This document shows, one piece after another, positions 46,342 through 57,115 of a stretch of DNA of 64,000 nucleotides. The position numbers and the translations under genes are program-made. The notes beneath the pieces are model-generated. The model worked only from the letters and a program-made list of their open reading frames with translations, ran no database searches and was not told where the DNA came from. This DNA is from Aquabacterium fontiphilum (GTDB lineage Bacteria; Pseudomonadota; Gammaproteobacteria; Burkholderiales; Burkholderiaceae_C), in contig NZ_JAAAPN010000009.1 of assembly GCF_009909205.1 (NCBI RefSeq), positions 114,908 to 178,907 of the forward strand, in the 5' to 3' direction. Within the stretch, counting starts at the first letter, position 1. Each line of letters starts with the position of its first letter.

Positions 46342-47454
46342 TCAGGGCAAGGCGACCGGCTCGCGGATGCCTGCCGCGAGCCGAAAGACCTGCGCGGCGG
46401 CGCGCGCCACGTCGTCGCCTTTCAGGCAGATGCCGTACTGAAACGGCGCCGCCTCGCGCCCCGGGAAGCCGAAGCGCAGGTCGCGAAACCAGGCGCAGCG
46501 CTGCACGCTGCCGTCGGCCACGCGCTGCACCTCGGCGTGTGTGAGCGCCGGCACCTCCGCGAACCAGCGATAGAACGCGAACTCGGGCCGCGCCCATGCG
46601 GCCCGAACCCAGGCGGCATCGCCGGCGTCGCCCCACTGGGGCAGGGCCTGCCAGCGCGCTTGCGCCACCGGCAGGTAGGGGGCCGACAATCGGGTGAGGA
46701 AGCCGGCATCCGGCGGTGCGTGCAGGGGCTCGGTGCGGCGTGTGTTCACATGGGCCAACTCGTACTGGCCCGCGCGCTGCACAGCCACCGTCCAGTTGAA
46801 AGGCGATGCGGGGCGGGGCATGACCACCACGGTGGCATCGGTCCACCCCAGAGCCTGGGCACGGGCCAGGCCCACCTCGCGCGCTTCCTGCTGCCCCACC
46901 CAGGTCACGCCCACCCACGCCACCGTCAGGCCCAGCCCCAAGGCAGCCGGCCAGCGCCGGCGAGGCAGCCACGCCGCCACCAACAGGCCCGCGACCAGGG
47001 TGCCGCTGACGACCAGGTCGATGATGAACACCGAGCCCAGACCGTAACGCGTGTTCGACCACGGCGCGAGCAGCATCGTGCCGAACTGCGTGATCCAGTC
47101 ACCGGCCACATGGATCAGGACGCCGCCCAACGCCACGACGTAAAAGCGCCGCCAGGCCCCCGGCTGTCCGCGCGTTGTCGCAAAGCCCCAGGCCATCAGC
47201 CAGGCGACCAGAGCCGCCCATGCCGGTGCCAGCAGCAGCGAGTGCGTGATGCCACGGTGATGCAGCAGATAGGCCACATCGCCCCACCAACGGGCCACCA
47301 CGTCCACATCCGGAAAGGCCCCGGCGACAGCACCCACGGTGACCACCTGCCAGAGGACCGGTCGGCCGGGCGCAGACACGGAAGCGGCGGCAGGCCGCGT
47401 GTGGATCAACCGCGCCAGCAACGCGCCAGACAAGGCATGGGTCAAGGTGTCCAT
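46342..47454 (-). CDS. YdjM-type membrane-bound metal-dependent hydrolase (DUF457)
   Basis: An integral membrane protein of 370 residues. The start MDTLTHALSGALLARL, the FPDVD metal motif and HHRGITHSLLLAP are the DUF457/YdjM signatures. About six spans occupy the first 200 residues. The C-terminal ~190 residues are soluble and less conserved. E. coli YdjM is part of the LexA regulon, but no LexA box was recognised here. It is convergent with the methyltransferase gene. Confidence 0.85.
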   Translation of the reverse strand: MDTLTHALSGALLARLIHTRPAAASVSAPGRPVLWQVVTVGAVAGAFPDVDVVARWWGDVAYLLHHRGITHSLLLAPAWAALVAWLMAWGFATTRGQPGAWRRFYVVALGGVLIHVAGDWITQFGTMLLAPWSNTRYGLGSVFIIDLVVSGTLVAGLLVAAWLPRRRWPAALGLGLTVAWVGVTWVGQQEAREVGLARAQALGWTDATVVVMPRPASPFNWTVAVQRAGQYELAHVNTRRTEPLHAPPDAGFLTRLSAPYLPVAQARWQALPQWGDAGDAAWVRAAWARPEFAFYRWFAEVPALTHAEVQRVADGSVQRCAWFRDLRFGFPGREAAPFQYGICLKGDDVARAAAQVFRLAAGIREPVALP

Positions 47455-47555
47455 GCCGCCAAGCATACGGCCCGGCGGATGCCCCCGCCGGCCACCGGCC
47501 TGATGGGGTCAAAACGGCGTCACGCATGCATGCCGCTGGCGAGCGGCGGCACAGT

Positions 47556-48179
47556 ATGGCCATGCTCCGACGCCGCATCTTGCTGGACACGCTGACGGCC
47601 CTGCCGGCGCTCGCCTGGGCGCGCGCCGCGCCGGCTGGCCTGGTCACGGCGGATGGTGCCCTGCACCCGGCATGGGCGGACGACGTGGCGCCGGGTCGCG
47701 GTGTCGTGATCCTGATGCGCCACGCCACAGCCCCTGGCACCTTCGATCCCCCCGGCTTCCGGCTGGGAGACTGCGGCACCCAGCGCAACCTCAGTGAGAC
47801 CGGCCGCGAGGAGGCGCGCGCCATCGGGCGCTGGTTCGCGACCCAGGGCATCGCGGTGCGGCGGGTGCGCAGCAGCCCGTGGTGCCGCTGCATGGACACG
47901 GCCTCGCTGGCATTCGGGCAAAGCGAGGCCTGGCCCCCGCTGGGCTCCCCGATCCACCTGAGCCCTCAGGCCCGTGTCAGCGCCCTGCAGGCCTTGCGCG
48001 ACGCGCTGGAGGCGGCCACGGCAGCGGGTGGCGTGGAAGTCTGGGTGAGCCACATGTTCGTCCAGGCGGACCTGACCGGGCAGCACACAGGATCGGGCGA
48101 GGGCCTGGTGCTGCGCGCCGCCTCGGATTCCGCCGGCTCAGCGCCTGTTGTCATCGCGCGGCTACAGCGTCACCGCTGA
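47556..48179 (+). CDS. Exported histidine phosphatase family protein
   Basis: A 207-residue protein with an N-terminal signal (MLRRRILLDTLTALPALAWARA), so probably periplasmic. The phosphatase core begins VVILMRHATAPG, where the usual RHG is RHA, with the catalytic His. SETGREEARAIGRWF, VRSSPWCRCMDTA and the second His in WVSHMFV are present. The start at 47556 or 47562 is uncertain. The substrate is unknown. Confidence 0.82.
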   Translation: MAMLRRRILLDTLTALPALAWARAAPAGLVTADGALHPAWADDVAPGRGVVILMRHATAPGTFDPPGFRLGDCGTQRNLSETGREEARAIGRWFATQGIAVRRVRSSPWCRCMDTASLAFGQSEAWPPLGSPIHLSPQARVSALQALRDALEAATAAGGVEVWVSHMFVQADLTGQHTGSGEGLVLRAASDSAGSAPVVIARLQRHR

Positions 48180-48186
48180 GGATCGC

Positions 48187-49686
48187 TCACGCCTGGCCCG
48201 TGCGTGGTTGCAGGCGCAGGCGCAGGCCCAGGGGCACCATGGTCAGCGCCATGTGCTCCGGCGGGGGCAGGCCATCGGGCGTGTCCACGCCCAGAATGTC
48301 AAAGTGACGCAGCAGCATGGCCGCCGCCAGCTTGATCTCCAACAGCGCCAGGAAACGGCCCGGGCAGATGCGGGGGCCGCCGCCGAACGGCATGGACACC
48401 CGTTTGGCCTGAGCCGGCGCCAGCGCCTGACCCTCCGGCAGCCAGCGCTCGGGCCGGAACGCCGCCGCCTCGGGAAAGATGTCATCGCGCAGGGAGTCAT
48501 GCCGCATGAGCAGCAAGACCGGTGTGCGTGCCCGGATGGCCACATCGCCCACCACCGTGTCGCGCAGCGCCTCCACCACATTGAACGGCCCCACCGGCTT
48601 GAGCCGCATGCTCTCGTGGATGCAGGCCTCCAGCCAGTCGAGCTGGGCCAGGTCGTCTGGCGTCCAGTCGGACATTGCGCCGCGCGGCCCCAGCACGGTA
48701 TCGACCTCTTCGCGCGCCCGACGCAAGGCGGCCGGATGGCGCCACAGCAGGTCCAGCATCCACGACAGGCTGGTGGCCGTGGTGTCTTCGCCGGCCAGCA
48801 GCATGGTGAAGACATTGCCGGCCACATCGTCGTCGGTCATCCCACTGCCTGGCTCGTCGGCCGCCACCAGCATGGCTTCCAGCAGATTGGGCGGCGCGGC
48901 TCGGCGTACGGGATCGACCAACCGCGCGCGCGCCTCGGCGATGAAGCGGTGGATCGCGGCATTCACGGCCTTGACGCTGTCGTCCAGCGCGCGGTCAGCG
49001 GGCAGCTTGACCACCTGCCAGTAGGGCAACACCGCGTGGGCGCGTCGCCAGATGGCTGGAAAGATCTTGTCCAGATGCTGCTGGATCACGTCGCCATCGT
49101 GGCTCAGTGTGTTGACTTCGCTGCCGAAGGCCAGGCCGGCCACCGCGTCGACCGTGAAGCGCATCAGATCGGCCTGCAGGTCGATCGGCTCGCCGCCAGC
49201 GGCCTGGGCTGCGGCAGCCTTGTCCCACCGTGCCTGCAGCCCATGCGCCACCCGCAGCAACGCGGGAAAATACGCCCGCACCTGCTGCGGCGCAAAGCTG
49301 GCCATCACCATGCGCCGCTGGCGCGCCCACGTCTCCCCCTCGGCCATGAACACGCCATCGTGGATGCCCATCTCGCGCATGATGGCCTGCATGCGCGATG
49401 GCCGCCGGAAGGTGTCGGGGCGCTCGCGCAGCAAGCGGCCGATCAGATCGGCATCGCTCACCACCAGCAGCCTGAAGCCGCCCAGGCGCACCCGGAACAG
49501 CGGGCCGTATTGCTCGGCCCAGGCCGCCAGGTCCTGGTGCATGCGGTGCAGCCTCACTTGCAGGCTGTTGCCCACCAGGGGCCAGCCGCGCGGCCCGGGC
49601 AACTCGCGAAGACGCCTCAGCCCCGGCGAGGCGGGGGAGGCAGGTGACAGCGACGATGCGCGAGCGGTAGGGGCTGCATGTTCCAT
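48187..49686 (-). CDS. Cytochrome P450 monooxygenase
   Basis: Soluble haem-thiolate monooxygenase, 499 residues. The Pro-rich PGPRGWPLVGNSLQ entry, the I-helix AGEDTTATSLSW (oxygen-activating Thr), the K-helix ESMRL and the haem loop FGGGPRICPGRFLAL with Cys441 are intact. The sequence is of the CYP3/CYP4/CYP102-like clan rather than typical camphor-type bacterial P450s. No ferredoxin or reductase gene is adjacent. The start at 49686 begins with an Ala/Ser-rich stretch. A divergent AraC-type regulator probably controls it. Confidence 0.92.
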   Translation of the reverse strand: MEHAAPTARASSLSPASPASPGLRRLRELPGPRGWPLVGNSLQVRLHRMHQDLAAWAEQYGPLFRVRLGGFRLLVVSDADLIGRLLRERPDTFRRPSRMQAIMREMGIHDGVFMAEGETWARQRRMVMASFAPQQVRAYFPALLRVAHGLQARWDKAAAAQAAGGEPIDLQADLMRFTVDAVAGLAFGSEVNTLSHDGDVIQQHLDKIFPAIWRRAHAVLPYWQVVKLPADRALDDSVKAVNAAIHRFIAEARARLVDPVRRAAPPNLLEAMLVAADEPGSGMTDDDVAGNVFTMLLAGEDTTATSLSWMLDLLWRHPAALRRAREEVDTVLGPRGAMSDWTPDDLAQLDWLEACIHESMRLKPVGPFNVVEALRDTVVGDVAIRARTPVLLLMRHDSLRDDIFPEAAAFRPERWLPEGQALAPAQAKRVSMPFGGGPRICPGRFLALLEIKLAAAMLLRHFDILGVDTPDGLPPPEHMALTMVPLGLRLRLQPRTGQA

Positions 49687-49823
49687 GCAGGCATGCTGCA
49701 CGGGCCAGGGCTGGCCGTCATTGACACGCGACGCCAGCACGTTGCCCGTGCATGCCAGCGCCCAGCTTGCACACGAACCGCGCGCCCCCCGCCCACGCGG
49801 CAACATGCCCTACCATCGCCACC

Positions 49824-50867
49824 GTGAACACCCCTGCCGTTTCCCTGGGATTCGCCGCCAGCTACGCCCGACTGGTGGTCGACCATGTGCGCGCGCGCGA
49901 CCTGCCCCATCAGCCTGTGCTGGCTGCCCTTGGCCTGAGTGAAGCGGATCTGGCGGGCGACCTCGCGGGCCACTGGGTGCCGGCCACCCGCCTGTGCGAC
50001 GCGCTGCACGCGGCCACCGCGGTGTGCAACGACCCGCACACCGCCTTGCAGATTGCCCAGGACGTGCGCCCTGCCAACATGGGCCCGCTGGGCTATACGC
50101 TGATCAGTTGCACCGGCTTCGAGGACGGTCTGGCATTGTTCGAACGGCTTCAGACGCTGGTGTGCACCCAACTGCGCGCCGTGCACCAACTCAAGGGCGA
50201 TCGCATCGTCAGCCGGCTCGAAACGCTCGGCGAGGTGCCGCGCGACACCCTGCTGTGGACCTTCACGATGGCCTCGCGCCTGGCGTTTGCGCGCTGGGTG
50301 GCCGGCAGGCAACTCGTGCCCGATGCCGTGTGGCTGCCCTGCCCCGCCCCGAGCGATGCCGCGCCGCTGCGCGCCTGGTATGGCTGTCCGGTTCACTTTG
50401 ATGCACCCCACGCCAGCGAACAGGGGCCGGCGGCTTGGCTGGCGCTGCCCAACCCGCATGCCGATGCCCAACTGCACAGGCTGATGAGCGCCATGACCGA
50501 CCAGCAATGGTCGCGCCTGGCGCAGGATGGTCACCGACTGGGTGCCGTGTTGCGCCAGCACATTGCGGCGCGGCTGCAGGCGGGCTGCGTGCCGCTGCTC
50601 GAAGACCTTGCGCCCGACCTGGAAGCCGACCTGGGCTGCTCGCTGCGTCAGCTGCAACGCCGCCTGGCCGAGCACCGACTCAGCTTCAAGGATCTGGTCG
50701 AACAGGTGCGGCGCGAACAGGTCCTGCACGAGCTGCGCCACACCAGCCTGCCACTGGCTGAGGTGGCCGCCCGCGCGGCCTATGCCGAGCCCAGCTCCAT
50801 GCACCGCGCCGTGCGGCGCTGGACGGGCCTGACGCCCCTGGCGGTGCGCCAGGGGGCCGTGGGCTGA
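49824..50867 (+). CDS. AraC-family transcriptional regulator
   Basis: About 347 residues from a GTG at 49824; an upstream ATG at 49752 is possible but the added residues look non-conserved. The N-terminal half (LGLSEADLAGDLAGHWVPATRL, NMGPLGYTLISCTGFEDGLALFERL) is the arabinose-binding-like sensor domain of the OruR/ArgR-type AraC proteins. The C-terminal double helix-turn-helix is CSLRQLQRRLAEHRLSFKDL and LAEVAARAAYAEPSSMHRAVRRWTG. It is divergent from the P450 gene with a 137-bp shared region, so that gene is the likely target. The inducer is unknown. Confidence 0.88.
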   Translation: MNTPAVSLGFAASYARLVVDHVRARDLPHQPVLAALGLSEADLAGDLAGHWVPATRLCDALHAATAVCNDPHTALQIAQDVRPANMGPLGYTLISCTGFEDGLALFERLQTLVCTQLRAVHQLKGDRIVSRLETLGEVPRDTLLWTFTMASRLAFARWVAGRQLVPDAVWLPCPAPSDAAPLRAWYGCPVHFDAPHASEQGPAAWLALPNPHADAQLHRLMSAMTDQQWSRLAQDGHRLGAVLRQHIAARLQAGCVPLLEDLAPDLEADLGCSLRQLQRRLAEHRLSFKDLVEQVRREQVLHELRHTSLPLAEVAARAAYAEPSSMHRAVRRWTGLTPLAVRQGAVG

Positions 50868-50881
50868 TCAGGCTGTGATGA

Positions 50882-51724
50882 TCAGTCCTTGAACTCGGGC
50901 GTCTGCTTGCTCATGTTGGCCATCATGGCCGTCATCAGGTCGCCTGACATCAGCATGGCCGCGTTCCAGGTGGCGATGTAGTTCAGCCCATCGGCCACCG
51001 AGTGGTCGCGGGTGTAGTTCAACATCTCCTTGGTGCCGCGGATGGACAGCGGCGACTTGGCCGCCACCAGCTCGGCCAGTTCACGCACGCCGGCATACAA
51101 CGCCTCACGGCTGTCAAACACCTGGTTGACCAGACCGATGCGCTGAGCCTCGTCGGCCAGCACCTTGCGACCCGTGAAGGCCATCTCGCGCACGATGCCC
51201 TGGTTGCCGATCAGCTTGGGCAAGCGCTGCAGCGTGCCCACGTCGGCCACCATGCCGATGTCGATCTCCTTGATGGTGAAGTAGGCATCGGCCGAGCAAT
51301 AGCGCATGTCGGTGCAGCTGATGAGGTCCACCCCGCCGCCCACACAGCCACCGTGGATGGCGGCCAGCACAGGCTTGCGGCAGCGCTCGATGCTGCTCAA
51401 GGTGTCTTGCAGCTCCAGCACCAGCTGGCGCAGCTTTTCACGGCTGCGGCCATCGCAGTCGTCCTTGATCTGGGCCTGCAAGCCCATCATCATCTGCAGG
51501 TCAATGCCCGAGGTGAAGTGCTTGCCTTCGCCCTGCAGCACCACCACGCGGGCTTCGGGCGTGCGGTCGGCCCACTGCATCGCACTGCGGATGTCCTGCC
51601 ACATCGCCCAATTCATGGCGTTGGCCTTGTCCGGGCGGTTCAGCGTGACCGTGGCCACCTTGCCAGCCAGGTCGATCTTCAGCGTCTCCAGCTGCGGAAT
51701 GTTCGTGTCAGCAACGGTACTCAT
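50882..51724 (-). CDS. Delta(3,5)-delta(2,4)-dienoyl-CoA isomerase (crotonase family)
   Basis: A crotonase-fold enzyme of 280 residues, most like mammalian ECH1. It moves conjugated or skipped double bonds of dienoyl-CoA so that unsaturated fatty acids can enter beta-oxidation. GGCVGGGVDL, IKEIDIGMVADVGTLQRLPKLIG and the acidic triad Asp133, Glu153 and Asp161 have the same spacing as the rat enzyme (176, 196, 204). FTSGIDLQMMM forms the oxyanion and CoA site. The start at 51724 (MSTVADTN) follows GGAG. It lies 29 bp downstream of fadH, its pathway partner. Confidence 0.88.
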   Translation of the reverse strand: MSTVADTNIPQLETLKIDLAGKVATVTLNRPDKANAMNWAMWQDIRSAMQWADRTPEARVVVLQGEGKHFTSGIDLQMMMGLQAQIKDDCDGRSREKLRQLVLELQDTLSSIERCRKPVLAAIHGGCVGGGVDLISCTDMRYCSADAYFTIKEIDIGMVADVGTLQRLPKLIGNQGIVREMAFTGRKVLADEAQRIGLVNQVFDSREALYAGVRELAELVAAKSPLSIRGTKEMLNYTRDHSVADGLNYIATWNAAMLMSGDLMTAMMANMSKQTPEFKD

Positions 51725-51753
51725 GGTGTCTCCTGAATGGGTGGGGGTCACCA

Positions 51754-53841
<2,088 letters not shown>

Positions 53842-53861
53842 CTAGCGCAAGCGGCAGAGCT

Positions 53862-53877
53862 ATGCAACTGGTTGCAT
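53862..53877. promoter_or_regulatory. 16-bp palindrome, operator copy 2 (padR side), overlapping a -35
   Basis: ATGCAACTGGTTGCAT, the same 7-bp arms. Its last six bases TTGCAT (53872-53877) lie 18 bp before TAGACT (53896-53901), a plausible padR promoter. That would put the transcript start at or next to the ATG at 53908. A bound repressor would occlude this promoter. Confidence 0.8.
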
Positions 53878-53907
53878 ATTTGAACGCATTCCGTTTAGAC
53901 TGCGGTC

Positions 53908-54465
53908 ATGTCCCTGGCTCACGCACTGATGACGTCGCTGCTGGAGCGCGCGTCCTCTGGATACGACCTCGCCCGGCGGTTCGACAAATCGATCGGCTTT
54001 TTCTGGCACGCCACCCATCAGCAAATCTACCGAGAGCTGGCGCGGATGGAAAAGGCCGGCTGGATCGCGTCGGAGACCGCACCAGACGGGGGCCGAACCC
54101 GCAAGAAGCTCTACCGTGTGCTGCCGGCCGGTCAGGACGAACTGGTGCGCTGGGCACAAGAGCCTGCCCCGATGCTGGAGCTGCGCGATGAACTGATGGT
54201 GCGCCTGCGGGCCGACGCGGTGATCGGGCCCCTGGGGCTGGACACCGAAATCGAACGCCGCATGGGCCTGCACGCCACCCGCCTGAAGGTGTATCAGGCG
54301 ATTGAGGCGCGCGACTTCCCGCCGGGTGGCGAATTCGGCCGCGAGGCCCGGCTGCAGCACCTCATCCTCAAGACCGGCATCATGTACGAGGCCGGTTGGC
54401 TTGGCTGGTGCAAGGAAGCCCTGGCCGTGTTGCGCGAGCCTGCGCTCATCGATCACCCCGCCTGA
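53908..54465 (+). CDS. PadR-family transcriptional regulator
   Basis: A 185-residue repressor type. The winged-helix N-domain is MTSLLERASSGYDLARRFD followed by FFWHATHQQIYRELARMEKAGW and the wing RTRKKLYRV. The C-terminal half is the helical dimerisation domain. It is divergent from fadH and the dienoyl-CoA isomerase, with twin ATGCAAC/GTTGCAT palindromes between them. It therefore likely represses itself and the unsaturated fatty-acid genes, perhaps relieved by an acyl-CoA (inference). The start is at the only well-placed ATG and has no clear ribosome-binding site. It overlaps the convergent GGDEF gene by 13 bp. Confidence 0.9.
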   Translation: MSLAHALMTSLLERASSGYDLARRFDKSIGFFWHATHQQIYRELARMEKAGWIASETAPDGGRTRKKLYRVLPAGQDELVRWAQEPAPMLELRDELMVRLRADAVIGPLGLDTEIERRMGLHATRLKVYQAIEARDFPPGGEFGREARLQHLILKTGIMYEAGWLGWCKEALAVLREPALIDHPA

Positions 54466-55688
54466 CCGACGCTGCCTGGCGCGGCCCGCCAGGTATTGCG
54501 CCCACCTTGCTTGGCCTGGTACAGCGCACCATCGGCCATGGCCAGCAAGCGCTCGAGCGCCATCGCGTCGCCATCGGCCACCATGCTCGCCACGCCCACG
54601 CTGATCGTCACGCGCTGACACGGTGCGGCCTCGTGGCGCAGGGCCAGACCGTACACCCCCGCGCGCAGCGCTTCGGCCAGCTCCTGCGCGCGCCGGACGT
54701 CCACCCCCGGCAGCACCACCATGAACTCCTCGCCACCCCAGCGGGCCACCACGCCCGAAGCAGGGCTCACCGCGCGCTGCAGCGACTGGGCCACATGGCG
54801 CAGGCACTGATCGCCTGCAGGGTGGCCATGACGGTCGTTGAACAACTTGAAGTGGTCGACATCGATCAGCAGCACGCTGACTGCGCGTCCCGTCACAGCC
54901 CATTGCTGCTGAAGGTAGGCATCGAGATGGCGCCGGTTCGGCACCCCGGTCAGGGGATCGCGTCGGGCCTGCGCATCCAATTCGCGCTGCGACGCCTCAA
55001 GCCGCGCCCGGGCAGCGGCCGCCCGTTCCGTGCGCACGAAGCGCCGGCGCTCTTCGAGCTCGATCCGATAGTTCACCACCAGCGTGTAGGCCCCGATGCT
55101 GAAGACGAAGAGAAAGATCGGCAGATCCAGAAACCGATATGGGCTGGCCGGATCGACATACCAAACACTGCTGACCACATACAGCACCAACAGCAGCAAC
55201 ACGAAGATCACGGCCTCCCGAAAGCGAAACCGCTGCACCAGGTTGCCATAGACGATGATGGGCACCAGGCCCGCCCGATAAAGCGGCGCCACATCGCTGC
55301 TCGACTGGCCGAGGATGTAGATCAGGCTGTAGGCAGCCACCAGCCCGCTGAACACAACAGCGACCTCGGTCACCCAGGGGGGCAGCGCCAACATCGTCGC
55401 CCGCCCCAGGCTGGCAATCAGCAACATGCCCAATGCAAACGGCGTGAAGTACAGCAGCCGTACCCGCACGGCCTCTTCAAACACGTCCGGCGCCATCAGG
55501 TGGTCTGATATGAGGAACAGGTTGTAAACAAGCAAGGCCACCGCGCCACTGCGCACGAAGTGGCTGAGGCGGGCCTCGCGGCAGGCTGAGATGAAGCGCT
55601 GCTCCTGCTCGTGCGGGAAGGCCAGACGCGGCGGGCGCCAGGTCCAACCAGCACGGGGGTCGACGGCACCGTGCACCTGCTCGTTCAT
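54453..55688 (-). CDS. Membrane diguanylate cyclase (GGDEF) without I-site
   Basis: A 411-residue protein with about six membrane spans between residues 45 and 225, then a coiled stretch rich in Arg/Ala/Glu and a GGDEF domain (RRDPLTGVPNRRHLDAYL). The active site is GGEEF in [15 protein letters not shown]. The RxxD inhibitory motif five residues earlier is missing (PASG). Activity is expected but without product inhibition at that site. Its ATG overlaps the stop of the upstream GGDEF gene (ATGA). Confidence 0.9.
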   Translation of the reverse strand: MNEQVHGAVDPRAGWTWRPPRLAFPHEQEQRFISACREARLSHFVRSGAVALLVYNLFLISDHLMAPDVFEEAVRVRLLYFTPFALGMLLIASLGRATMLALPPWVTEVAVVFSGLVAAYSLIYILGQSSSDVAPLYRAGLVPIIVYGNLVQRFRFREAVIFVLLLLVLYVVSSVWYVDPASPYRFLDLPIFLFVFSIGAYTLVVNYRIELEERRRFVRTERAAAARARLEASQRELDAQARRDPLTGVPNRRHLDAYLQQQWAVTGRAVSVLLIDVDHFKLFNDRHGHPAGDQCLRHVAQSLQRAVSPASGVVARWGGEEFMVVLPGVDVRRAQELAEALRAGVYGLALRHEAAPCQRVTISVGVASMVADGDAMALERLLAMADGALYQAKQGGRNTWRAAPGSVGQAG

Positions 55689-56911
55689 GCTGCCTCCTGA
55701 CGTACCTGCCCGTTGGAGACCCGGTTGCGGCCAGCCTCTTTGGCACGGTAGAGCGCCAAGTCTGCCGCCTGCAGCAAGGCCGCCGCCTCCGGGTGTACGT
55801 CAGACTGAGCCGATGCCAAACCCACGCTCACTGTCACCACCTGGAAGGGCGACGCGCCGTGTGGCAGGCCCAACTGACGCACGGCCTCACAGATGCGTGC
55901 CGCAGCCGCATGCACGGCTTGCGCGTCCGCGTCGGTCATCACCACGGCGAACTCCTCTCCACCGAGGCGGGCCACCAGATCCCCGGTGCGCCGCAGGCAG
56001 CCTTGAATCGCCTGAGCCACGGCAATCAGGCAGCGATCGCCCGCCTGGTGCCCGTGGTGGTCGTTGTAGCGTTTGAACCAGTCGATGTCGACCATGATGA
56101 GGCCCAGCGGCAGCCCCTGCGCCTGGCTGCGCATCCAGGCTGCCCCGAGGAAGTCGTCAAACGCACGCCGGTTCGCCACCCCGGTCAGCGGATCGGTCGT
56201 GGCCACACGGGCGAGCCGGTCATTGGCCTCCTGCAGCTGGGCCTGCAAGGCGCGTTCGCGCTGGTCCAGCAGATAAGCCATCCGCTCATCATGCTCCAGC
56301 TTGTAACTGGCAGACAGGGCAAACAGCACCGTGGTGCCCAGCAACACCGACGTGCTGGCAGCCAGGATGCCGGTCGGGTCAGGCATCAACCAGGTTCCCA
56401 GGCCATGCACGAAGCCGACAAAGGCGCACATGCTGAGCGCGGGCCAGAAGCGCGCAAAGGCGCAGGTGAACACGACCACGATGTTCAGCTCGACGATGCG
56501 CGAGTACGCCCAGGGCGACGCGCTTCGCGACAGCACGAACACCATCAAGGCGGCCGCAATCATCCCCGCCAGCCCGACCAGACGCTCCAGCACCATCGGA
56601 TGGCGCACCCGGTGCACCCAGGCCAGCCCAAAGCCAATGATTCCAGGGAACACGATCAGCCGCACCCACCACGACACCGTCCACACCACATCGTCGGTAA
56701 GCAACAGATCGGGAACGAGCAGGGCTGCAAAGAAACCCACCGCCAGGGCACCGAAGGCGGTGATCATCCAGCGCCGACGTGCCTCGCCGGCCTGCTGAAA
56801 GCGCCACTCCAGCGCGTCGGGAAAGCGCAGCCAGATATTGCGCTTGACCAGGCAACGCTCCACCAGCTCGGCGTGGCTTGCCGGTTCGCCTGATGAGACC
56901 GATGCTGCCAT
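55685..56911 (-). CDS. Membrane diguanylate cyclase (GGDEF) with I-site
   Basis: A 408-residue protein if started at 56911 (MAASVSSGEP); an ATG at 56935 is also possible. An ~60-residue soluble N-terminus is followed by about six spans and a helical linker. The GGDEF domain starts at TTDPLTGVANRRAFDDFL. The active site is GGEEF in LVARLGGEEFAVVM, and RTGD five residues before it is a complete I-site. It is translationally coupled to the second GGDEF gene downstream and divergent from the KAS III-like gene. Confidence 0.9.
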   Translation of the reverse strand: MAASVSSGEPASHAELVERCLVKRNIWLRFPDALEWRFQQAGEARRRWMITAFGALAVGFFAALLVPDLLLTDDVVWTVSWWVRLIVFPGIIGFGLAWVHRVRHPMVLERLVGLAGMIAAALMVFVLSRSASPWAYSRIVELNIVVVFTCAFARFWPALSMCAFVGFVHGLGTWLMPDPTGILAASTSVLLGTTVLFALSASYKLEHDERMAYLLDQRERALQAQLQEANDRLARVATTDPLTGVANRRAFDDFLGAAWMRSQAQGLPLGLIMVDIDWFKRYNDHHGHQAGDRCLIAVAQAIQGCLRRTGDLVARLGGEEFAVVMTDADAQAVHAAAARICEAVRQLGLPHGASPFQVVTVSVGLASAQSDVHPEAAALLQAADLALYRAKEAGRNRVSNGQVRQEAA

Positions 56912-57115
56912 GTCGACCACCACCTTCACCCCCATCACGTCGTCCCGTCCACCCCTGCGGCCTTCGGACACGCGCCCTTGGTCCGCATCTTGGGCAGCGC
57001 GGCGCAAAATCCACCTGGGGTTTACGCTTGCGTCATCTTCCCGCCCCACGCTGCAATGCGCAATCCTCACGGGATTGCCCCCCACAATCAAGGGCCCATC
57101 CACATTCTGAAAACC

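Noticed and set aside
49686..49700. TGCAG-GCATG-CTGCA inverted repeat at the P450 start
   Set aside because: The arms are only 5 bp and overlap the start codon. It is too short to claim as the AraC operator, and AraC-family proteins usually bind direct repeats.
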